Below the pieces are notes generated by a model. The model had not been told where the DNA came from. It saw only the letters and a program-made list of their open reading frames with translations, and did not search any database. From contig CAVVRF010000045.1 in assembly GCA_963750535.1 (NCBI GenBank), positions 1 through 64,000 of the forward strand: DNA of 64,000 nucleotides, given 5' to 3'. The DNA is from JAKFWF01 sp963750535. GTDB lineage: Bacteria > Pseudomonadota > Alphaproteobacteria > Rhizobiales > Hyphomicrobiaceae. Positions 43,226 through 56,973 of this stretch are shown in pieces. Within the stretch, counting starts at the first letter, position 1. Every line of letters starts with the position of its first letter. Position numbers and translations under genes: made by a program.

Positions 43226-44020
43226 ATGGCCGGACGGCTCAAGGACAAGGTGGCGCTGGTTTTCGGCGCCGGCTCGATCGGGCCGGGCTGGGGCAACGGC
43301 AAGGCCAGCGCGGTGGCGTTCGCGCGCGAGGGCGCCAGTGTCGCCTGCGTCGACATCGGCTTGCCGGCCGCCGAGGAGACCGCCGGCATCATCGGCAACG
43401 AAGGCGGCAAGGCTCTCGCACTCGCCTGCGACGTGACAAAGTCTCGCGACGTGAAGGCCGCGGTCGACCGCACTCTCGCCGCTTTCGGCCGCATCGACAT
43501 CCTGCACAACAATGTCGGGCATGCCCGGATGGGCGGTCCCGTCGAGCTTACCGAGGCGGAGTGGGACCGCGAGCTCGAGCTCAATATCAAGGGCGTCTTC
43601 CTCGCCTGCAAGCATGTGCTGCCAGTCATGCTGAAACAGCAGCGCGGCAGCATCATCAATACGTCATCGGCGGCGGGGCTGCGCTACGTCGGCTACGATT
43701 ACGCGAGCTATTACACCGCCAAGGGCGGCGTCAACCAGCTCACCGTCGGTCTCGCCCTGCAATACGCCAGGCACGGCATCCGGGTGAACGCGATCTGCCC
43801 GGGCCTGATGGACACGCCGATGATCTACAATCAGATCAATCAGGCCTACGGCAGCCAGGAGGAGATGGTGGCCAAGCGCCACGCCGCCTGCCCGACGGGA
43901 CGGATGGGCACCGGCTGGGACGTGGCCAATGCCGCCGTCTTCCTGGCAAGCGACGAGGCTGAATACATCAACGCCGTGCTGCTGCCGGTCGATGGCGGGC
44001 TGACGGCGCGCGCGATCTGA
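43226..44020 (+). CDS. Short-chain dehydrogenase/reductase
   Basis: A 264-residue classical SDR. The cofactor motif is slightly unusual, VFGAGSIGPGWGNGKA, with an insertion in the glycine-rich loop. The NNxG-type motif reads LHNNVGHARM. The catalytic Ser is in IINTSSAAGLR, and the YxxxK pair in YASYYTAKGGV. PGLMDTPMI and the C-terminal LLPVDGG are typical. GGGAGGATT precedes the ATG at 43226. The substrate is unknown; it faces the dihydropyrimidinase gene across a 219-base divergent promoter region. Confidence 0.88.
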   Translation: MAGRLKDKVALVFGAGSIGPGWGNGKASAVAFAREGASVACVDIGLPAAEETAGIIGNEGGKALALACDVTKSRDVKAAVDRTLAAFGRIDILHNNVGHARMGGPVELTEAEWDRELELNIKGVFLACKHVLPVMLKQQRGSIINTSSAAGLRYVGYDYASYYTAKGGVNQLTVGLALQYARHGIRVNAICPGLMDTPMIYNQINQAYGSQEEMVAKRHAACPTGRMGTGWDVANAAVFLASDEAEYINAVLLPVDGGLTARAI

Positions 44021-44065
44021 CACCGCCCCTACCCAAATCGGGCGGTTGGCAGTAGACGGGTGGCC

Positions 44066-45067
44066 ATGAGCACCACGTCCAATCCTCGCCAGGCCTCTTT
44101 CCACATCGTCGACGGCAGCGGCCGCGCCGGCGGTGGCGACCGCGGCAGCGTTCTTGCCATCGGCAATTTCGACGGCGTCCACCGCGGCCACCAGGCGCTG
44201 CTCAAGGCTGCCTGCGATGTGGCGACCACGCGCGGCGCGCGCGCCGGCGCGATGGTGTTCGAGCCGCACCCGCGCACGTACTTCCGGCCCGACATCCCGC
44301 ATTTCACGCTGACGCCACGCGAACGGCAGATGCAATTGCTGGCGCGGTTCGGTCTCGATCTCGCGGTGGTGCTGCCATTCGACCACGCGCTGTCGCAGAT
44401 GTCGGCGCGCGCCTTCGTCGAGGAGATCCTGGTCGCGCGCCTCGGCGTCGCCCACGTGGTGATTGGCTACGACTTCAGCTTCGGCAAGGATCGCAGCGGC
44501 CGCGCCGACGCGATGCGCGAGCTTGGGGCGGAGGATGGCTTCGGCGTCACCGTGGTCGCGCCGGTCGGCAATGGCGGCGCCGTATTCTCCTCGAGCGCGG
44601 TGCGCGGGCTGCTCGCCCAGGGCGATGTGGCCGGCGCCAATCTTGCCCTCGGCCACCGCTGGCGCGTTACCGCCAGAGTGATCGGCGGCGCCAGGCGGGG
44701 CACCGGACTTGGCTTTCCGACGGCCAATATTGCGATGCCGGTCGGCACCAGCCTCGGTCACGGCATCTTTGCCGTCTGGGTCGATGTCGACGAGGCGAGA
44801 TACCAAGGCGCCGCCTACTTCGGCACCCGTCCGCAGTTCGACAACGGCGCGCCGATCCTCGAGGTGTTCCTGATGAATTTCGATGGCGATCTGTACGGCC
44901 GCGAGATTTCCGTGGTGTTCGTCGATTTCGTGCGCCGTGACGGCAAGTTCGTCGACGTCGAGACGCTCAAGGCCCAGATGCAGAAGGATTGCGACCGGGC
45001 GGTCGAGATCCTGCGGCACGCCTCGCGCCACGATCCTCTCGCCGGAATGCCCCTCGCCGACGCGTGA
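44066..45067 (+). CDS. ribF: Bifunctional riboflavin kinase / FAD synthetase
   Basis: A 333-residue RibF enzyme that phosphorylates riboflavin to FMN and adenylates FMN to FAD. The N-terminal adenylyltransferase domain has AIGNFDGVHRGHQ and FEPHPRTYF, and the switch region FSFGKDRSGRA. The C-terminal kinase domain has GTGLGFPTANI and GIFAVWVDVDE. A GTG two codons before the ATG (44060) is an alternative start. Length is near the usual 310-330 residues. It is flanked by unrelated genes. Confidence 0.93.
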   Translation: MSTTSNPRQASFHIVDGSGRAGGGDRGSVLAIGNFDGVHRGHQALLKAACDVATTRGARAGAMVFEPHPRTYFRPDIPHFTLTPRERQMQLLARFGLDLAVVLPFDHALSQMSARAFVEEILVARLGVAHVVIGYDFSFGKDRSGRADAMRELGAEDGFGVTVVAPVGNGGAVFSSSAVRGLLAQGDVAGANLALGHRWRVTARVIGGARRGTGLGFPTANIAMPVGTSLGHGIFAVWVDVDEARYQGAAYFGTRPQFDNGAPILEVFLMNFDGDLYGREISVVFVDFVRRDGKFVDVETLKAQMQKDCDRAVEILRHASRHDPLAGMPLADA

Positions 45068-45139
45068 CCGCCGGCGACGCCCGCATTATCCTGGCCGCCC
45101 GGCCCTCGCCTCATCACAGCCAACCTCGAAGAGCGATCC

Positions 45140-46297
45140 ATGAAACTGACAGGCAACTGGAACTTTCCGACCACAATCAAGTTTGGCGCCGGCCGCATCG
45201 GCGAGCTCGGTGCCGCGATCAGGTCGGCCGGCATCAAGAAGCCGCTGCTGGTCACCGATCCGGTGCTGGCAAAGCTGCCGCTGACGGCCAACGCGTTGCG
45301 CCTGATCGAAGCCGATGGCATCGCGGTGAAGGTGTTCAGCGACGTGAAGCCCAACCCGGTGGCGGCGAACGTGGCGGCAGGCGTCGCCGCACTCAAATCC
45401 GGCGGGCATGATGGCGTGATCGCGTTCGGCGGCGGCTCCGCGCTCGACGCCGGCAAGGTGATCGCGTTCATGGCCGGTCAGACGCGGCCGATGTGGGACT
45501 TCGAGGACGTCGGCGACTGGTGGACCCGGGCCGATCCGAACGGCATCCTGCCGATCATCGCCGTGCCGACCACCGCCGGTACCGGCTCCGAGGTCGGCCG
45601 CGCCGGCGTCATCACCGATGAGGCGACGCACACCAAGAAGGTCATCTTCCATCCGCTGATGATGCCGAAGGTGACGATCTGCGATCCTGAGCTCACCGTC
45701 GGCATGCCGAAGTTCATCACCGTCGGCACCGGCATGGACGCGCTGGCCCATTGCCTCGAGGCCTACTGCGGGCCGTTCTACCACCCGCTCGCCGACGGGA
45801 TCGCGGTCGAGGGCATGCGGCTCGCCAAGGAGAACCTGCCCCGTGTCGCCCGGGACGGCACCGACATCGAGGCGCGCGCGCACATGATGTCGGCCGCGGC
45901 CATGGGCGCGACCGCGTTCCAGAAGGCGCTCGGCGCCATCCACGCGCTGTCGCATCCGGTCGGCTCGCTCTACGACACCCACCATGGCATGACGAACGCG
46001 GTGTTCATGCCTTACGTGCTGCAGTTCAACCGGCCGGCGATCGAGGACAAGATCGAGCGGCTCGGCGCCTATCTCGGCTTGAAACCGGGCTTCACCGGCT
46101 TCCTCGACTGGATCCTGGCATTGCGCGCCGAAACGCAAGTGCCGCACACGCTCGCCGAATTCAAGGTCGGCACCGAAAAGTTCGATCTGATGAGCCGGAT
46201 GTCGCCAAAAGACCCAACCGCCGGCGGCAACCCCGTCCCGCTCGACGAGGCCGCCTGTCGCAAGCTGTTCGAGGCCGCTTACGCTGGGAAGTTGTGA
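45140..46297 (+). CDS. Iron-containing alcohol dehydrogenase
   Basis: A 385-residue group III (Fe-type) dehydrogenase, NAD(P)-dependent. The nucleotide region has AFGGGSALDAGKV and PTTAGTGSEV. Metal-binding residues are the Asp in GTGMDALAHCLEAY, the His within it, and the His pair in AIHALSHPVGSLYDTHHG. The N-terminus FPTTIKFGAGRIGELG is typical. Substrate unknown; relatives use 1,2-propanediol, butanol, 4-hydroxybutyrate or maleylacetate. It has its own start 72 bases after ribF. Confidence 0.9.
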   Translation: MKLTGNWNFPTTIKFGAGRIGELGAAIRSAGIKKPLLVTDPVLAKLPLTANALRLIEADGIAVKVFSDVKPNPVAANVAAGVAALKSGGHDGVIAFGGGSALDAGKVIAFMAGQTRPMWDFEDVGDWWTRADPNGILPIIAVPTTAGTGSEVGRAGVITDEATHTKKVIFHPLMMPKVTICDPELTVGMPKFITVGTGMDALAHCLEAYCGPFYHPLADGIAVEGMRLAKENLPRVARDGTDIEARAHMMSAAAMGATAFQKALGAIHALSHPVGSLYDTHHGMTNAVFMPYVLQFNRPAIEDKIERLGAYLGLKPGFTGFLDWILALRAETQVPHTLAEFKVGTEKFDLMSRMSPKDPTAGGNPVPLDEAACRKLFEAAYAGKL

Positions 46298-46648
46298 TGC
46301 AGCGCGACTTCGGTCCGGGATACTGCCGGACCAGAGTATCCTCCCCAAAGACGTCATCCCGGCGAAGGCCGGGACCTGCGACAAGCCTCAACAGGCGTGG
46401 TGCGCGGTGACCAAGGACAGTCGTAGCAGCAGCCGAGTTTCCGTGGGCACTCGCGCTGCGGCTCATTGCCGTGGGTCCTCCCGGCCTTCGCCGGGATGAC
46501 GGCGGTGGGGTGGTTGCGGCCGTCATTCAGATCTGAACGTGCAACAAATGCTGGCAGCCGCTTCGGCTGCTGAGGTGATGTTGTTGAATGATTAAAGAGA
46601 AGTGCCCTGTTGTCGCGGGCGACGCAGATGCTGGCAACCACACGCCGC
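46298..46648. repeat. Intergenic repeat pair built on GTCATCCCGGCGAAGGCCGGGA
   Basis: The gap holds GTCATCCCGGCGAAGGCC plus GGGACC at 46353-46376, and an inverted, slightly longer copy at 46474-46500 ending CCGGGATGAC. Each copy is itself a hairpin (CCCGGC-GAAG-GCCGGG). Such units are common between genes in alphaproteobacteria. No gene is seen in the remaining bases. Confidence 0.75.
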
Positions 46649-47134
46649 TCACTTTTCGTGCTCTCGAACCACGATGAATGTTGGATCGTAGCAGACGAGC
46701 CCGGTTTGGTGCTCGTAGTCGAAAAAGCACTCCTGCATGTCTCTGGTCGATCTAGTGGCCATCATGCCAGCGACACCCGCCGAGAATTTTGGCTCAAAGT
46801 TGGGATTATACTCGAGCTGCAACTGCTTTGGATTGCCGAACCAAACGAGGACCGGTTGGCCAGTGGGGCGCTCAGCAGACACCGCTTCTTGCCGCTCGCC
46901 TTTGATGATCCAAACGGCCGTGGCCGTCACCGAGCTATTGGCATGATGGTATTCGAACACGGCTGCATGTGCCTCGCCACCATTTGGCGGGACGTTATCG
47001 ATGAGCCGGAACTGGTCGAAGGGATCGCCGGGGCCCATCGACCACATCAAAGCGCATGCGAGCACCACGAGCAGCACACAACCCGCCAGCAAAGCGACGA
47101 GCGCGCTCCGCACGATGAGTTGCGCCCACCTCAC
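46649..47134 (-). CDS. Membrane-anchored protein of unknown function, coupled to gltD
   Basis: A 161-residue protein starting at GTG 47134; the start overlaps the gltD stop by four bases (GTGA), so translation is coupled. One hydrophobic helix spans about residues 9-31 (SALVALLAGCVLLVVLACAL); a cysteine in it could suggest a lipoprotein, but the context is not a good lipobox. The exported part has no recognised domain; features include FEYHHANSSVTATAVWIIKG and a pair of cysteines (MQECFFDYEHQTGLVCYD). It is probably an inner-membrane or periplasmic protein. Function unknown, and a role in glutamate synthesis is not implied. Confidence 0.65.
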   Translation of the reverse strand: MRWAQLIVRSALVALLAGCVLLVVLACALMWSMGPGDPFDQFRLIDNVPPNGGEAHAAVFEYHHANSSVTATAVWIIKGERQEAVSAERPTGQPVLVWFGNPKQLQLEYNPNFEPKFSAGVAGMMATRSTRDMQECFFDYEHQTGLVCYDPTFIVVREHEK

Positions 47135-48549
47135 CGCGGCAGATCGCTACGGCCCATCAGCGCCTTGTCGATGGCATGGGCCGCCTGCCGGCCTTCGCGG
47201 ATCGCCCACACCACCAGGCTTTGCCCGCGCCGCATGTCGCCCGCCGTGAAGACCTTGGGGCGCGATGTCGCGTAGTCGCGGTCGTTGGCCTTGACGTTGC
47301 CGCGGCCGTCGAGCGCGATGCCGTCGGTCGGAACAAGACCATCGGTGACCGGCGCGACGAAGCCCATCGCCAGCAGCACCAGGTCGGCCGGGATCTCGAA
47401 CTCACTGTCGGGGATCTCCTTGAACCGCTCGTCGACCTTGACGCAGATGAGCTTGGTCACGCGGCCGTCCTTGCCCTCGAAGCGCTTGGTGTTGACCGCG
47501 AAATCGCGCTTGGCGCCTTCCGCCTGGCTCGACGAGGTGCGCATCTTGAGCGGCCAGTGCGGCCAGGTCAGGTCCTTGTTCTCGTGCTCGGGCGGAGCCG
47601 GCATGATCTCGAGCTGGGTGACGCTCAGCGCGCCCTGGCGGAACGACGTGCCGATGCAGTCGGATCCGGTATCGCCGCCACCGATGACGACGACGTGCTT
47701 GTCCTTGGCCGAGATCTCGAGGACCTTGCCGAGCTTCTCGCCCGAGACCCGCCGGTTCTGCTGCGGCAGGAACGTCATGGCGAAATGGATGCCACCGAGG
47801 TCGCGGCCGGAAACCGGAATATCGCGCGGCTTCTCCGCGCCACCCGCGAGCAGCACGGCGTCATGCCTGGCCTCGAGATCGGCGAGCTTGGTCTTGCCGC
47901 CGATCGCGGTATTGCAATGGAAGGTGACGCCCTCGCCCTCCATCTGCTTGACCCGGCGCGCGATCACCGCCTTCTCGAGCTTGAAGTCGGGAATGCCGTA
48001 GCGGAGCAGGCCACCAGGGAACGCATTCTTCTCGTAGACGTGCACCTCGTGGCCGGACCGGGCGAGTTGCTGGGCGGCGGCGAGCCCGGCCGGACCGGAG
48101 CCGACGATGGCGACCTTCTTGCCGGTCTTCTTCTCGGCCGGCTCGGGAACCACCCAGCCCTCCTCCCAGGCCTTGTCGGCGATTGCACACTCGATGGTCT
48201 TGATGGTGACCGGCTTGTCCTCGATGTTGAGCGTGCAGGCAGCCTCGCACGGCGCCGGGCAGACGCGGCCGGTCACCTCGGGGAAGTTGTTGGTCGAGTG
48301 CAGGTTCTTGAGCGCACGCTTCCAGTCGCCGTGATAGACGAGATCGTTCCAGTCCGGGATCTGATTGTTGATCGGACAGCCGTTGTGGCAATAGGGAATG
48401 CCGCAGTCCATGCAACGGCTCGCCTGCTTCTGCACTTCCTCCTGCGGCAGAGGCTCGACGAACTCCTTGAAATGCTTCAAGCGCTCGTCGACCGGACGAT
48501 AGCCGCGCTCGTGGCGGTCGAGTTCGAGGAAGCCTGTGATCTTGCCCAT
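47131..48549 (-). CDS. gltD: Glutamate synthase (NADPH) small subunit
   Basis: A 472-residue flavoprotein that passes electrons from NADPH to the large subunit. The N-terminal part binds 4Fe-4S clusters through CMDCGIPYCHNGCPI and CPAPCEAAC. The FAD-binding Rossmann motif is VAIVGSGPAGLAAAQQL and the NADPH-binding motif is VVIGGGDTGSDCIG. The final GDMRRGQSLVVWAIREGRQAA is diagnostic of GltD. The ATG at 48549 begins MGKITGFLELDR. gltB lies upstream on the same strand, but a glutathione-transferase gene and a repeat pair sit between them. Confidence 0.95.
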   Translation of the reverse strand: MGKITGFLELDRHERGYRPVDERLKHFKEFVEPLPQEEVQKQASRCMDCGIPYCHNGCPINNQIPDWNDLVYHGDWKRALKNLHSTNNFPEVTGRVCPAPCEAACTLNIEDKPVTIKTIECAIADKAWEEGWVVPEPAEKKTGKKVAIVGSGPAGLAAAQQLARSGHEVHVYEKNAFPGGLLRYGIPDFKLEKAVIARRVKQMEGEGVTFHCNTAIGGKTKLADLEARHDAVLLAGGAEKPRDIPVSGRDLGGIHFAMTFLPQQNRRVSGEKLGKVLEISAKDKHVVVIGGGDTGSDCIGTSFRQGALSVTQLEIMPAPPEHENKDLTWPHWPLKMRTSSSQAEGAKRDFAVNTKRFEGKDGRVTKLICVKVDERFKEIPDSEFEIPADLVLLAMGFVAPVTDGLVPTDGIALDGRGNVKANDRDYATSRPKVFTAGDMRRGQSLVVWAIREGRQAAHAIDKALMGRSDLPR

Positions 48550-48579
48550 GGGTGTCAGGTCCGTGCGTCTGGCTCAGGT

Positions 48580-48721
48580 GTCATCCTCGGGCTTGGCCCG
48601 AGGACCCATTCATCAACTTGCGAAGTGCTTGGAATTCGAACTCGTTATTTGCTTTTGTTCCGATCCCGGCATGTCCGCGCCTGGACGCGCCATGGGTCCT
48701 CGGGCCAAGCCCGAGGATGAC
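48580..48721. repeat. 30-bp inverted repeat pair at the GST-gltD junction
   Basis: GTCATCCTCGGGCTTGGCCC plus GAGGACCCAT at 48580-48609 recurs as an exact reverse complement at 48692-48721. Each copy is a hairpin (CCTCGGGC-TT-GGCCCGAGG). The pair lies inside the last codons of the GST frame as drawn, so that frame's C-terminus is repeat DNA. Confidence 0.82.
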
Positions 48722-49360
48722 AACGGCGGGTGTGTGGGCGAAGCAGCGAGGTCGGATCGACGATAAATTTGAGCACAGTTGCCTCACGCATGGCGAGCCG
48801 GCCTCGCACCGCTGATCCATGACGCAGGTTGCCGCGTGGCCGAGGTCGAAGCCGCCCTCGTGTGCCACGCGGGTGTAGGCGACAAGCGCGATGTCGGCGA
48901 TGGTGACACTGTCGCCGACCAGAAATTTCCGGCCCGCGAGTTGCGCCTCCATCAGGTCGAGCGCCTTCTCGCCGCGCTCGACGCGCCACGCCTCCCGCGC
49001 TTCCTTCGGCCGCTTCAGATAGAGCATGTGGAAGCGACACACCGCGATATATGGCTCGTGGCTGTACTGCTCCCAGAACAGCCACTCGTCGATCTTGGCC
49101 TGGGTGAACCCGTCCTCGGGCAGCAAGGCGGAACCGCGCGCCAGGTAGCGGATGATCGCGTTCGACTGGGCCAGATGACGACCGTCGTCGAATTCGATGA
49201 CCGGCACCTGACCTTGCGGGTTGCGCGACAGGAACTGCGGCGACCTCGTCTCGCCGTCGACCACCGACACGGCGACCCACGTATACGGCAGGCCGAGATG
49301 ATCGGCGGTGTACTTGACCTTGAGGCAGTTGCCCGAGATCAGATCTCCGTAGACGCGCAT
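48581..49360 (-). CDS. Glutathione S-transferase family protein with repeat-derived C-terminus
   Basis: The N-terminal thioredoxin-like domain (MRVYGDLISGNCLKVKYTADHLG, NPQGQVPVIEFDDGRHLAQS, with the conserved VPV cis-Pro and Q-S of the glutathione site) and helical C-terminal domain (FLVGDSVTIADIALVAYTRVAHEGGFDLG) are clear. Family members end about 25 residues after GGFDLG, but this frame changes character there (48835 onward) and reads into the palindromic repeats at 48580-48721. The last about 80 residues are therefore not GST sequence. One or more indels have probably removed the true end. The ATG at 49360 lies eight bases downstream of the gltB stop. It probably conjugates or reduces small substrates; exact role unknown. 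Confidence 0.75.
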   Translation of the reverse strand: MRVYGDLISGNCLKVKYTADHLGLPYTWVAVSVVDGETRSPQFLSRNPQGQVPVIEFDDGRHLAQSNAIIRYLARGSALLPEDGFTQAKIDEWLFWEQYSHEPYIAVCRFHMLYLKRPKEAREAWRVERGEKALDLMEAQLAGRKFLVGDSVTIADIALVAYTRVAHEGGFDLGHAATCVMDQRCEAGSPCVRQLCSNLSSIRPRCFAHTPAVVILGLGPRTHGASRRGHAGIGTKANNEFEFQALRKLMNGSSGQARG

Positions 49361-49367
49361 CACCCGG

Positions 49368-54132
<4,765 letters not shown>

Positions 54133-54586
54133 GGTCGGCCTCGTGGCAAGGTCTGCCGGTCTGGGAACTGGTCTGCCTGATGGTTCAGCGCGGTTGCAGG
54201 AGCTTACTGCCTTGGCGTCGCGCGGTGGATCTTGTTATTGCGCCGGATCGCTGGCGGGGCGGGACTGGCAATCGCGCTCAGGCGCGCGTCGCATCCGCTT
54301 TTCGCGCTTTTCGCGTGCGTCGGTCATCGCCGATCGTCGAGGCGACAACAGGGCGTGCGACGCCGGAGGCTGCAGCGCGCCTCTCTCCATCCGGCATTAT
54401 GTGCCGAAGCGTCGTCAAGCTTCACCTATACCCGTCGATGCCACGCGGACCAGTACAAACGCCTGGCGCCCCTGATTAGGTCAGTAAACCTGACCTTGTC
54501 AAAGAAAGAACATACTTTGCTCCGGCACACAAGCGAGAATTCCAGATAGGCCTTCACGCAATATTATTGCGCAAACTTGCGGCGGA
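54133..54586. other. Gap upstream of gltB
   Basis: No gene recognised in 454 bases. It should contain the gltB promoter (leftward). A small interrupted palindrome, CGCAATA-T-TATTGCG, lies at about 54557-54571 near the aldolase stop; it has no T-run and may or may not be a terminator. Confidence 0.4.
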
Positions 54587-55369
54587 TCATGACAGGCTGC
54601 GCAGCATTCTGGCCGCCCCGCCAGCCGCCGCCGTCATGAATGAAAGATCACTGCCGGCGATCACCAGCTTCACGCCCATGCCGACGTACTTCCGCAAGCC
54701 TTCCTCGGTGTAGACGCCGCCGATCCCTGGCCATTTGCCATGGCGATGGCAGGCGGCGATCATGGTTTCGAACGCGGCGACCATCTGCTGGTGATAGAGC
54801 TGACCGGCAATGCCCATCTCCATCGACAGGTCGCTGGCACCGATCAGCAGCGCGTCGACGCCCGGCACCGCGGCGATGGCATCGGCGTTGGCGATTGCCT
54901 GCGGCAACTCGAGCATCACCACGACCAACATGCTGGCGTTGATTGCCGCGGCCGCCTCCGCCATCGGCAACGCGCCGAAGCCGGTCTGCGGCAGCGCGCC
55001 GACCACCGAGCGGTGCCCGAGCGGCGGGTACTTGACGCGATCGACGATCTCGCCCGCCTCCTCTGCGCTATCGACGTGTGGCATGACCACACCCCAGGCG
55101 CCCCCGTCCAGCATCCGGGTCGCCATGTCGTAACGCGCGCGCGGCACCCGCACGAGAGGCGTTATTCCGGCCGCCAGGCCGGCCACCGAGATCTGCGTCG
55201 CGGTATCGAGGCTCAGCGCGCCGTGCTCGAGATCGATGAACAGCCAGTCGTAGCCCGCCTGCCGCATCACCGGGGCGATGTCGACGGTGCGCGCCTGGCG
55301 CAAGCCGACGCCGATCGCAAGCTCTCCCCTTGCCAGCCGCTCGCGTGCCGGATTGCCGATCAGCGCCAT
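54587..55369 (-). CDS. HpcH/HpaI-family aldolase (citrate lyase beta-like)
   Basis: A 260-residue class II, metal-dependent pyruvate-type aldolase. The barrel has YDWLFIDLEHGALSLD, PLVRVPRARYDMATRMLDGGAWGVVMPHV (metal and Arg region), and VMLELPQAIANADAIAAVPGVDALLIGASDLSMEMG, where the Glu and Asp bind the metal. AAGGAG sits seven bases before the ATG at 55369. Relatives cleave 4-hydroxy-2-oxo acids or 2-keto-3-deoxy sugar acids; the substrate cannot be chosen here. It ends a short transcript with no close partner. Confidence 0.85.
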   Translation of the reverse strand: MALIGNPARERLARGELAIGVGLRQARTVDIAPVMRQAGYDWLFIDLEHGALSLDTATQISVAGLAAGITPLVRVPRARYDMATRMLDGGAWGVVMPHVDSAEEAGEIVDRVKYPPLGHRSVVGALPQTGFGALPMAEAAAAINASMLVVVMLELPQAIANADAIAAVPGVDALLIGASDLSMEMGIAGQLYHQQMVAAFETMIAACHRHGKWPGIGGVYTEEGLRKYVGMGVKLVIAGSDLSFMTAAAGGAARMLRSLS

Positions 55370-55410
55370 GCCCTGTCTCCTTCGCTCAGCCGATGACCGA
55401 CGCGAGCTTA

Positions 55411-55672
55411 GAGCCTGTCCGGGGGATTTTCATGGAGTTTCATCGCGCATGCATGGTCCAGATGGCAGGAGCGTCGGCGCAGCCGATACCCATCGGTATC
55501 GGCAAGGTGCGCGACGATGGGCCATGCATGCGCGACCGGAGGTGGCCCAATCTCGGTCGCCCGCCGCGTCGCAACCCTTGGCCGTAGCTGAGGCTACGAC
55601 CAGCGGGCTGCTCCTTGCGGATCGACTCGACATTAGGCCATGAAATCTCATGAAAATCCCCCGGACAGGCTC
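55411..55672. mobile_element. 262-bp MITE-like element with 24-bp inverted ends and TTA target duplication
   Basis: The ends are perfect 24-bp inverted repeats beginning GAGCCTGTCCGGGGGATTTT (55411-55434 and 55649-55672), with weaker pairing for about 9 more bases. TTA is duplicated on each side (55408-55410, 55673-55675). It encodes no transposase. The centre holds a second long hairpin: GCGCATGCATGG (from 55446) pairs with its complement ending near 55533, with an inner GCCGATACC/GGTATCGGC stem. The size, ends and duplication are those of a non-autonomous element mobilised by a transposase elsewhere, possibly IS5-like. Confidence 0.82.
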
Positions 55673-55675
55673 TTA

Positions 55676-56069
55676 GAGTTTGCGACCGGGCTCCACAATC
55701 GCCGCCGGACACAGGACCAGGCTCGAGCGATTGCGCAGGGCGGGGGCTGGAATTGCAGGGAGGCTGTAGGTGGCGCAGCAAGACGGAAGTGCTAAGAAGC
55801 GTCGTACGGCTCTGTCATTGCCCACTTTTCTTAACGTGCTCCGTTGACTGAGCGCAGGCATGAATCGAAGTTGTTTTCAAGCGTGTATGTCGTCCGCTCC
55901 AACATCCGCGCCTGACGCCGCGCCCCCCCTGACCTCGAAGAAACTTCACCGGGCGTGAATTTAATTTGCGGCCACGGCGCGAATCAACATATCGATCTTG
56001 TGGATCACTACGCTCGTTCGTGATTGCTCACGCGCGAATCAGATATGCGTTGTCGTATCTGGAGGCGGT
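55676..56069. other. Gap between the MITE-like element and the next gene
   Basis: No gene recognised. Short open frames lack ribosome-binding sites and motifs. GGAGG at 56061-56065 belongs to the next gene. Confidence 0.4.
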
Positions 56070-56588
56070 ATGGCGGGTGATACTCAAAACACGAAAACAG
56101 ATACGGCAGCTCCGACCCGCTTTGCGCGCTTGCGCGCGTGGTTTGTCGGCATCGGCGGCGTAGCCGTGCTCGGCGTGATTGCCCTAGGGTTCAGTAAATA
56201 CGGAACGGATTTGGTCTATGAGTTCCTCGCCGCCCTTTTCCCACCCCGACAGATCGTCGAGAAGATCGTCAAGCCCACCCCCGCTCCCGAGGCAAAGAAG
56301 CCGCGCACGCCCCTCACCACCGGATCGATAAGACCAGCAAAACCGGCTGTCAGTGAGCGTGCGAAGTGTCTCGAAGATCAGAATACGGCCCTCATCCAGA
56401 ACATGCGGAAGATTGAGAACGCCCGCGCTGAGCTGGAGAAGTGCAAGATCGACTTCAAGACAGCTCGCGTGATTTTCTGGACTGATGTCGAGGTGGCAGC
56501 GCACTGCGACACCTACAGTCGGATCGTCATGGCTCACACGGCTGTCGGCAGATCGATCGAGTCGTGGTGCTCTCCGTCGAAGCCATAG
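56070..56588 (+). CDS. Single-pass membrane protein with coiled-coil segment, unknown function
   Basis: A 172-residue protein. GGAGG lies four bases before the ATG at 56070. One membrane helix at about residues 26-46 (VGIGGVAVLGVIALGFSKYG) is followed by a Pro/Lys-rich linker, then a probable coiled coil (about 100-135: CLEDQNTALIQNMRKIENA, AELEKCKIDF) and a C-terminal part with cysteines (AAHCDTYS, SWCSP). I do not recognise the family. It stands alone between gaps of about 390 bases on each side, in accessory DNA. Confidence 0.6.
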   Translation: MAGDTQNTKTDTAAPTRFARLRAWFVGIGGVAVLGVIALGFSKYGTDLVYEFLAALFPPRQIVEKIVKPTPAPEAKKPRTPLTTGSIRPAKPAVSERAKCLEDQNTALIQNMRKIENARAELEKCKIDFKTARVIFWTDVEVAAHCDTYSRIVMAHTAVGRSIESWCSPSKP

Positions 56589-56973
56589 TTCGCCGGGGGG
56601 AATTTGCTTGTTCCACCTGAGTTTCGGCCCTTGAGACCGATCGATACGCCGAAAGGCGTTGGGAAACTTCGTCCGGGCACGCGAACGCGCGATCGGTCGC
56701 GCGTGCTTGGCCGTTACCTTTTGGCTGCGTTTCTGAGCCATCGCTAAACAGTGCCACCCAACCCCCGCTGCCTGTTTCGCCGCTGATCGGTCAACGCGTG
56801 CGGGGGCTATTGACTTCACAACATGCAAGAGCCGGGGCCGGGTGGCAGGGGCGTCTATGGGCTGATTTGGGCACCGGCGAGAAGTAAAATCTTTGTCATG
56901 ATGGTAGGACGACGGACGGTGCGAGTGGCGACATCGCCGTGCACGGCCCGCACGCCGGAGCCGGGAACAGGCC
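56589..56973. other. Gap before the metallophosphoesterase gene
   Basis: No gene recognised on either strand; no clear hairpin. Confidence 0.4.

Noticed and set aside
54180..54550. Short forward frames upstream of gltB
   Set aside because: Arg-rich, overlapping each other, no initiation signal; more likely the gltB promoter region.
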